A DNA stretch of 56,307 nucleotides, taken from NCBI GenBank assembly GCA_040274765.1, contig JBEMAY010000017.1, positions 1 to 56,307 on the forward strand. Reading direction: 5' to 3'. Below, piece by piece: positions 51,244-56,307 of the stretch. Source of the stretch: Psychrobacillus sp040274765. Its GTDB lineage: Bacteria; Bacillota; Bacilli; Bacillales_A; Planococcaceae. Below the pieces are notes generated by a model. The model saw nothing but the letters and a program-made list of their open reading frames with translations. It was not told the origin of the DNA and ran no database searches. Both the position numbers and the translations under genes were made by a program. Positions within the stretch are counted from its first letter, which is position 1. Each line of letters opens with the position of its first letter.

Positions 51244-52266
51244 ATGCAGCTGAATAAAAATATACAGGCAAGATTTAATCCGGTAATTGACCATGTGAAA
51301 AATACATATAACTCTGTCTATGCTACTGGAGGAGCTGTGATAGTTATTCATAAAGATGAGATTGTGACAGAAAGATATTGGGGTACTCAGTCTAGTAGAC
51401 CAAAGGCAAGGGACGTACAGGAGGACACCCAATTTTACGTGGCATCTGTTCGGAAAAGCTATATAGGGTTTGCAGTTGCCTATGCAGTTCATCATGGATA
51501 TATAGATTCAATAGATGACGAAGTGACTAAGTATATCGCTAATCTAGATGACGAGATTTTCCGTGGAACGACCATCAGGCATTTATTGACACACACACAT
51601 GGCTTGGCGGAGCAGGAAGGAAAGATTATACGTGAGTTTTCGCCAGGAGAAAGCTGGGCCTATAGACAAATAAATATAAAACTACTTGCCCAATTAGTGA
51701 GTGTTACAACAGGACAAACGGTAGCAGAGCTACTAAAGGAAAAGGTATTTCTCCCGCTTAGCTTGAAGGAGAGTAACTGGTATACAGAAATTCATCCTAA
51801 TCTCGCGGAGGTCATTGATCCATCAGGACAACCGAAGGAAATTCCAACTAGCAGCGCTGAGGGTGATGAAACGAATATGTTCACATCTGCAAGAGATCTT
51901 GCGTATTGGGGTTATTTTCATCTGAAAAAAGGATACATAAACAACGAGCAGATAATACCTAAAGAAGTTATACAGCTATCTACGTCTCTTATTAGTCCAC
52001 GTACAATTGACAAGGATTTACCTCAGCATGGATTTCTCTGGTTCGTGAAGGACTTACCTGCCAAAAAGACAGAGCTTGGGGAATTAGTACCGCAGGGCTC
52101 GTATCAAATTTTAGGATTCACGGGTGTAGCCGTGTTAGTCATACCAGAACACGACATAGTGGCAGTCCGGATGGTCAATAGCTTTGGATCACCAGAAAAA
52201 CATGATTTTCTAGCGGACATACGGTCCTTCGGAGATAGCGTGATGAAAAGTTTAAAGGAGGGATAA
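51244..52266 (+). CDS. serine hydrolase of the beta-lactamase/penicillin-binding fold
   Basis: The 340-aa cytoplasmic protein (no signal peptide) has nucleophile Ser68 in the SxxK motif SVRK and Tyr140 in AYRQIN, where the usual YxN has Gln in place of Asn. GFTGVAVLVIPE near the end corresponds to the third (KTG-like) strand. Such family VIII esterase/aminopeptidase relatives cleave esters or D-peptides. GAGGTTGG precedes the ATG. It starts a five-gene coupled operon with two GNAT genes. Confidence 0.87.
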   Translation: MQLNKNIQARFNPVIDHVKNTYNSVYATGGAVIVIHKDEIVTERYWGTQSSRPKARDVQEDTQFYVASVRKSYIGFAVAYAVHHGYIDSIDDEVTKYIANLDDEIFRGTTIRHLLTHTHGLAEQEGKIIREFSPGESWAYRQINIKLLAQLVSVTTGQTVAELLKEKVFLPLSLKESNWYTEIHPNLAEVIDPSGQPKEIPTSSAEGDETNMFTSARDLAYWGYFHLKKGYINNEQIIPKEVIQLSTSLISPRTIDKDLPQHGFLWFVKDLPAKKTELGELVPQGSYQILGFTGVAVLVIPEHDIVAVRMVNSFGSPEKHDFLADIRSFGDSVMKSLKEG

Positions 52267-52270
52267 CTAG

Positions 52271-52831
52271 ATGATTATTATTAAGCAATTTGACCATAGC
52301 GTCCATGTAGCAGAAGAAATGGCTATGCTTTACCAAGCGGTATGGCAAAAAGAAGAAGATGACTTCTTTGAAAGATTACAAAAACATGCCAATTACGTAG
52401 GTTTTATAGGGATTGTAGCATACAGCGATACAAATGAATGTATAGGCTTTGCCTACGGATATAAGTCAGAAGAGGGACAGTACTATCGAGGCCTTTTAGA
52501 GCAGGAACTAACTGCTGAAGAAGCAAGTGTATGGTTAACGGATTGCTTTGAATTTGTAGAGCTATTAGTTCACCCCTCCTATCGCGGAAATGGTCTAGGT
52601 AAAAGGTTAACAGAAAAATTAGTAGGCAATTACCCAGCGCAAACAGCATTATTAACAACCAAAACAAGTAATCAGATAGCCAAAGCATTATACACTAGCC
52701 TAGGATGGGTGGTAGTAAAAGGAGATTTCTTTCCCTCTCCAAATGATGGGCCCTATGTCATTATGGGAAAGGACCTGAAAAAGGGCGAACTTGTAAGTAA
52801 GTTAAATATACAAGAGGGGGAAGAAAGATGA
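52271..52831 (+). CDS. GNAT family N-acetyltransferase
   Basis: The 186-aa protein has a clear acetyl-CoA site (VHPSYRGNGLGKRLTEKLV) and a C-terminal IAKALYTSLGWVVVKG. The acceptor is unknown. AAAGGAGGG lies 8 nt before the ATG, 4 nt after the hydrolase stop. It overlaps the next small gene by ATGA. Confidence 0.9.
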   Translation: MIIIKQFDHSVHVAEEMAMLYQAVWQKEEDDFFERLQKHANYVGFIGIVAYSDTNECIGFAYGYKSEEGQYYRGLLEQELTAEEASVWLTDCFEFVELLVHPSYRGNGLGKRLTEKLVGNYPAQTALLTTKTSNQIAKALYTSLGWVVVKGDFFPSPNDGPYVIMGKDLKKGELVSKLNIQEGEER

Positions 52832-53013
52832 TATGGCTGTTAATCATTCCCGCACTCGGAGTAATGTTATTTTTAAATATAATAACGTTAGCTCAGAAAT
52901 TAAAGGATGGAAAAAACTATGACAATCAAAAAATAATGAGTGCAGTTATCTTATTTATACTATTACTTTTAATCACCTTTTTTCTATTGGAGGGTTCAAA
53001 TGCACAGTTTTGA
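52828..53013 (+). CDS. small two-helix membrane protein
   Basis: 61 residues with helices at about 2-20 and 38-56 joined by a charged loop (QKLKDGKNYDNQK). GGGGGAAGAAAG precedes the ATG and the start overlaps the GNAT stop (ATGA). Function unknown; close coupling to its neighbours is the main evidence that it is real. Confidence 0.7.
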   Translation: MIWLLIIPALGVMLFLNIITLAQKLKDGKNYDNQKIMSAVILFILLLLITFFLLEGSNAQF

Positions 53014-53323
53014 AGCTTTTAGTACTTTCATCTTAATGAGACCGATCTTTATAACGTTTCTAGTTATAGCTGTAATTTTACTTATAGCGATAGTGCTCTT
53101 TAAAACTCCAAAATGGATAACAGCCTTTACCATTTCTGTTGTATCTATTATTTCTATTGTTGTTTGTGCTCAGGTTTTATTTTTGGAAGGAATTGTTGTA
53201 GATGAGCTTAATTTATCAGGCGACCCAGTTTCTCTGTATATGTTTTTTGCTATTACGCTGTTGAGTATATTAAATCTTCTTATTTACTTTTTTAGACAGG
53301 AGAAAAGGAGAGAAAGCGTTTGA
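53000..53323 (+). CDS. small three-helix membrane protein
   Basis: 107 residues, with membrane segments at about 10-30, 38-60 and 74-97 and a basic tail (RQEKRRESV). GGAGGG lies 5-6 nt before the ATG, within the previous gene. It overlaps the downstream GNAT start by 4 nt. No family recognised. Confidence 0.7.
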   Translation: MHSFEAFSTFILMRPIFITFLVIAVILLIAIVLFKTPKWITAFTISVVSIISIVVCAQVLFLEGIVVDELNLSGDPVSLYMFFAITLLSILNLLIYFFRQEKRRESV

Positions 53324-53793
53324 GTTACACACTTCAACCGATGACTCAGGAGCAGGCAGAGGACATTGCTTATAACTGGCACTATGAGGAGCCGTATTCC
53401 TTTTATAATATGGAGGCAGACGAGGAGGACCTAAAGGGATTTTTAGACCCGGTATGTCGTAAGGATGAATACTACGTTGTGATGGAGAAGGAGAATCTCA
53501 TAGGCTTCTTTAGTTTTACTTTGGTTGCCCCTCGAGTAATTGATATTGGACTTGGCATGCATCCAGATTTAACTGGTAGGGGAAAAGGAATAGATTTCTT
53601 GAAGGCAGGCTTAAAGTTTGCCCTAAGTATGTTCCAACCGACAGCAATTACTTTATCCGTAGCTACCTTTAACAAACGAGCTATAACGCTGTATAAACAG
53701 CTAGGCTTTAAAGAGCTAGAAACTTTTATTCAGTCAACTAATGGTGGAAGCTATGAATTTGTTAAAATGGTTTGTGAAAGAGTCAAGGAATGA
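53320..53793 (+). CDS. GNAT family N-acetyltransferase
   Basis: The 157-aa protein starts at TTG 53320 (TTGA overlap), with AAGGAG 9 nt upstream. It has the GNAT core HPDLTGRGKGIDFLKAGL and ends with ITLYKQLGFKELETF. Its own last codons form one arm of the terminator that closes the operon. Substrate unknown. Confidence 0.88.
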   Translation: MSYTLQPMTQEQAEDIAYNWHYEEPYSFYNMEADEEDLKGFLDPVCRKDEYYVVMEKENLIGFFSFTLVAPRVIDIGLGMHPDLTGRGKGIDFLKAGLKFALSMFQPTAITLSVATFNKRAITLYKQLGFKELETFIQSTNGGSYEFVKMVCERVKE

Positions 53794-53812
53794 GAGTCCT
53801 TGACTCTTTTTG
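53778..53812 (+). terminator. terminator overlapping the GNAT stop codon
   Basis: AAGAGTCAAGGA (53778-53789, inside the CDS) is a perfect 12-bp match to TCCTTGACTCTT (53797-53808), followed by TTTG. The loop contains the TGA stop. Confidence 0.9.
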
Positions 53813-53933
53813 CTATATGCTAATTCGTTGATGGAAATTAATGTTATATTAGTTAAAGGTTACTTTTTGTAAATTGGTTTAATAAGAAGTTTAAGGAGTG
53901 TTATATAAAAATGAATGAAGGGGAGGTAGTAAT

Positions 53934-54359
53934 ATGATATACCAACTATATTTTAGTATATCTGACGAAGATGGGAAAATGGATTATTGGGTTCCTTTAA
54001 TGAACTATTTTTTATCACAATCAGATACCTTAGAAATCCATTGTTGGAATGAAGAAGAAGTTGTTATTGAGGAAACAAAATCAATGCTTGAAGACTCATT
54101 TGAAATAATCATGGAAAACAATCTCACTGTTTTCAAGGGAAATAAAGTATTAGATATTGTTAACCATTTGTTATCCAACAATGTAAATGTTGAGGGGAAG
54201 ATAAAATGGTTCTCGATTTTCTTAAGCAAAAATTCCACTACCATTTTTCATTCCGAACATTGGGGTACAGAATTTTTTGCACCTAACGTTAACGAAAAGG
54301 ATATAGCGTTCATCAAATCAGTAATGCCTAAAGAAACTAACTTTAATCAGTACGTATAG
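53934..54359 (+). CDS. conserved hypothetical soluble protein
   Basis: The 141-aa acidic protein has no signal or membrane segment. Features: IHCWNEEEVVIEETKSML, then WFSIFLSKNSTTIFHSEHWG. I do not recognise the family; the alternating pattern resembles small immunity-type proteins, but no toxin gene is adjacent. GGGGAGG lies 7-8 nt before the ATG. Confidence 0.7.
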   Translation: MIYQLYFSISDEDGKMDYWVPLMNYFLSQSDTLEIHCWNEEEVVIEETKSMLEDSFEIIMENNLTVFKGNKVLDIVNHLLSNNVNVEGKIKWFSIFLSKNSTTIFHSEHWGTEFFAPNVNEKDIAFIKSVMPKETNFNQYV

Positions 54360-54534
54360 CGAGATTACATCCTTCTTCAATTACCAAATGCTCCCGAAAA
54401 GTATGATTATCTTTAGAAGGTCTACTTTTATGACCGACATGTTAAATTGATCTCAGATATGTATTCTGTTGTGTCATCTAACTTTTATTAGGTAAAAACG
54501 TCCTGTAACCAACAGCAAATAGTGAGGTGACATG

Positions 54535-54806
54535 ATGGGATTTATATTCAATAATATTACAATTTTTATCCTCATATTTATTTCAATTTGTTTAATAGTA
54601 ATTGGATTTGTATTACAAACCATCCTGATCCCTTTACAAGATGTTAACCTTATAAGTAAGGAAGAACTATTGGTGTATCAAAAAGAGTATGCATATAAAC
54701 TATTCCTTAAGGACATGGCTACTCGATATAGGGCAGTTTTTTTATGCTTTTAATATTAATTCTATTCATTATTAAGTTGATAAAATCAAAAATGATAACA
54801 AAGTAA
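54535..54806 (+). pseudogene. membrane-protein gene with a T-run frameshift
   Basis: From ATG 54535 (ribosome site GAGGTG, 6 nt) the frame encodes one membrane helix and a polar middle, ending ATRYRAVFLCF at 54753. Adding one T to the T7 run (54737-54743) would continue as FFMLLILILFIIKLIKSKMI and end at 54806, just before a terminator. The intact protein would have two helices and about 90 residues. Function unknown. Confidence 0.6.
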
Positions 54807-54807
54807 A

Positions 54808-54841
54808 ATGAGCCAGGAGATAATATCCTAGCTCATTTTTA
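54808..54841 (+). terminator. terminator of the broken membrane-protein gene
   Basis: ATGAGCCAGGA (54808-54818) pairs with TCCTAGCTCAT (54826-54836), followed by TTTTTATA. Almost the same hairpin as at 35782-35810. Confidence 0.8.
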
Positions 54842-54871
54842 TATGTATTTTAAGTCCAATAGCCAAAGTTC

Positions 54872-54913
54872 AAAAGGAGGATGATTGTGAACTATTCACA
54901 GCATCCTCCTTTT
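54872..54913. terminator. bidirectional terminator, end of the enoyl-CoA hydratase gene
   Basis: AAAAGGAGGATG (54872-54883) pairs with CATCCTCCTTTT (54902-54913), with an inner GTGAA/TTCAC stem. It ends the leftward gene whose stop is at 54927. Confidence 0.82.
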
Positions 54914-54926
54914 GAAATTGATTTAC

Positions 54927-55703
54927 TTATTTCCCTTTAAACACAGGTTTTCTTTTTTCACTAAATGCATTTAATGCTTCTACTCGATCCTCTGTTGGAA
55001 TTGTAATTTCATAAGCCTTACGTTCAATTTGTAATCCAGTTTGTAAGTCCACATTCATCCCTTGTTTAACAGCAAACTTTGCTTGTTGAAGTGCAATTGG
55101 TCCGTTCGCTAACATAAGTGCTGCGAAGCTTTCTGTTTCTTGCTTTAATGTTTCTCTACTCGCAATTTTAGTTAAAAGCCCATACGTAAAGGCTTCGTGG
55201 GCCGTTAATCGTTTAGCTGTTAAGATTAACTCTAACGCCTTGGATTCACCAATGAGGCGAGGTAAGCGTTGTGTTCCCCCAGCACCTGGAATTATTGCTA
55301 GGCTCGTCTCAGTCAATCCTAATTGAATATCGTCTGCTGCAATACGGAAATCACATGCAAGTGCTAGCTCGGTCCCTCCTCCAAAGGCGTAGCCGTTTAG
55401 CATGGCGATCGTTGGCTGAGGTAAGCTTTCCACCAAAGAAAATACTTCCCCTATCTTATATATATTTCGTTTGACTCTTTGTTCGGTCAACGTTCTTCGC
55501 TCTTTCAAATCGGCACCAACACTAAACGATTTTTCACCTGATCCGGTGAAAATGACTATTCTAATATCAGGATTAATACGAATAGATTCACAAATCTCCC
55601 CTAGTTCACATAGCATCTCATAATTGAACGCATTCATTGCTGATGGCCTGTTTAAGGTAACGATTCCAATATTACCCTGCTGTTCGTAAATAATAGTTTC
55701 CAT
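54927..55703 (-). CDS. enoyl-CoA hydratase / methylglutaconyl-CoA hydratase-like crotonase
   Basis: 258 residues from ATG 55703 (METIIYEQQGN), which follows GGGGGAG by 5 nt; the frame is open to 55745. Crotonase motifs: the oxyanion-hole segments SVGADLKE and NGYAFGGGTELALACDFRIA, with ETSLAIIPGAGGTQRLPRLI holding the second catalytic Glu. It hydrates enoyl-CoA in fatty-acid or leucine breakdown; the RRTLTEQRVKRN stretch favours the YngF/AUH group. No FadR box was found upstream. Single gene. Confidence 0.87.
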   Translation of the reverse strand: METIIYEQQGNIGIVTLNRPSAMNAFNYEMLCELGEICESIRINPDIRIVIFTGSGEKSFSVGADLKERRTLTEQRVKRNIYKIGEVFSLVESLPQPTIAMLNGYAFGGGTELALACDFRIAADDIQLGLTETSLAIIPGAGGTQRLPRLIGESKALELILTAKRLTAHEAFTYGLLTKIASRETLKQETESFAALMLANGPIALQQAKFAVKQGMNVDLQTGLQIERKAYEITIPTEDRVEALNAFSEKRKPVFKGK

Positions 55704-55850
55704 TGTTTCTCCCCCTAAATACGCAAATTTCTTTATAATAAACATATCATTTTATGATTATTCTGTCATCTGTGGAAAAAATAGGTCGATTTTCATCCCT
55801 TTCTTTGATACAATAGTATTAATTACATTCTTAAGGATACGAGGACTAAA

Positions 55851-56307
55851 ATGGAAATTTTTATTGCAAGGCAGCCAATCTTTAATACAAACGAGTCACT
55901 ATATGGTTATGAATTACTTTACAGGAATGGTGAGGGTAATTATTTTCCTGAAGTGGATGCAGACATGGCGACAATAGATGTGCTGACTCATTCATTTCTA
56001 ACCATAGGAATAAATGAAATTGCAGGCGATAAGCTATGCTTTATAAATTTCACTGAAAATCTTCTAGATAAGGAAGTACTAAAAAAGTTTCCAGCGAACA
56101 GAATAGTAGTAGAAATATTAGAGAACATAACCATCACGCCTCACCTTATTGAGCAAATTCGACAAATTAAAGCAATGGGTTTTCTTCTTGCATTAGATGA
56201 TTTTGTATTGAAGAAAAATGTTCTTTATTATGATAAATTGTTTAAGTTAATCAACTTCATTAAAATAGATTTTCTTTCAACTACTGCGGAAGAAAGGAAA
56301 ACAGTAG
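55851..56307 (+). CDS. yuxH: EAL/HDOD-domain protein, 5' part (YuxH-like)
   Basis: The frame runs off the right edge; 152 codons are visible from ATG 55851 (ribosome site GAGGAC). It opens with MEIFIARQPIFNTNESLYGY and continues with FINFTENLL, VVEILENI and MGFLLALDDFVL, the pattern of EAL domains joined to HDOD. The catalytic EAL triplet is replaced by EIL, so cyclic-di-GMP hydrolysis is unlikely and a binding or regulatory role is more probable. The HDOD half lies beyond the window. Confidence 0.88.
   Translation, partial: MEIFIARQPIFNTNESLYGYELLYRNGEGNYFPEVDADMATIDVLTHSFLTIGINEIAGDKLCFINFTENLLDKEVLKKFPANRIVVEILENITITPHLIEQIRQIKAMGFLLALDDFVLKKNVLYYDKLFKLINFIKIDFLSTTAEERKTV

Overview
The window looks like chromosome from a low-GC, Gram-positive, spore-former-type bacterium of the Bacillales, most likely the Planococcaceae/Caryophanaceae side (Psychrobacillus, Lysinibacillus or Sporosarcina-like). 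The basis is AT-rich codon use, strong AGGAGG ribosome sites, lipobox lipoproteins, intrinsic terminators after most operons, and proteins I recognise as close relatives of Bacillus subtilis BceRSAB, LcfB, YuxL, YrrT, LuxS, MccA/MccB, YjaZ, YusQ, YndG/H/J and YuxH. The genus is an inference; no rRNA, tRNA, CRISPR array or clear prophage is present.

Layout. 1-4.9 kb: 3' end of an unknown gene, a structured leader, and a complete Bce-type antimicrobial-peptide sensing/detoxification operon (response regulator, intramembrane-sensing kinase, ATPase, large permease). 5-6.6 kb: long-chain acyl-CoA synthetase behind a promoter with a perfect FadR-type palindrome. 6.6-13.6 kb: S9 peptidase, amino-acid permease, GNAT enzymes, a ribbon-helix-helix-like protein and an S66/MccF-like peptidase. 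13.7-19.5 kb: SLC13 transporter, NUDIX hydrolase, and the homocysteine-to-cysteine cluster yrrT-luxS-mccA-mccB. 19.7-24.7 kb: small conserved proteins, an SDR with a possible SigB promoter, a YjaZ-like metallopeptidase, a methyltransferase, and a GNAT/NTF2 pair. 24.9-28.5 kb: class-III aminotransferase with a polar amino-acid ABC importer. 28.6-36.3 kb: an accessory stretch with an interspersed repeat, an apparently ORF-less group II intron between two copies of a 167-nt gene fragment, a membrane-anchored Lon-type protease, lipoproteins and a C39-like peptidase. 36.5-40 kb: a second two-component/ABC module of the BcrAB bacitracin type. 41-48 kb: membrane proteins, a DfsB-family protein, an MscS channel, a 2H phosphoesterase with an in-frame TAG, and methyltransferases around a frameshifted metallopeptidase. 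48-51 kb: yndG-yndH-yndJ. 51.2-53.8 kb: a tightly coupled serine hydrolase/GNAT/membrane-protein operon. 55-56.3 kb: enoyl-CoA hydratase and the start of an EAL/HDOD protein.

The most unusual signal is not a gene. Three intergenic regions (6673-6842, 11529-11926, 19531-19655) each hold an array of short motifs spaced almost exactly 21 nt apart, that is two DNA turns or seven codons. Each region has its own core (ATTGTCGTAAA; GCAAGGTT changing to GCAACACTT; CGGTGATAAA), and two of them contain a larger duplication of 4-5 units. A second theme is breakage: at least four genes are interrupted by one frameshift (two in homopolymers) or one stop codon, which means either local gene decay or residual sequencing error.
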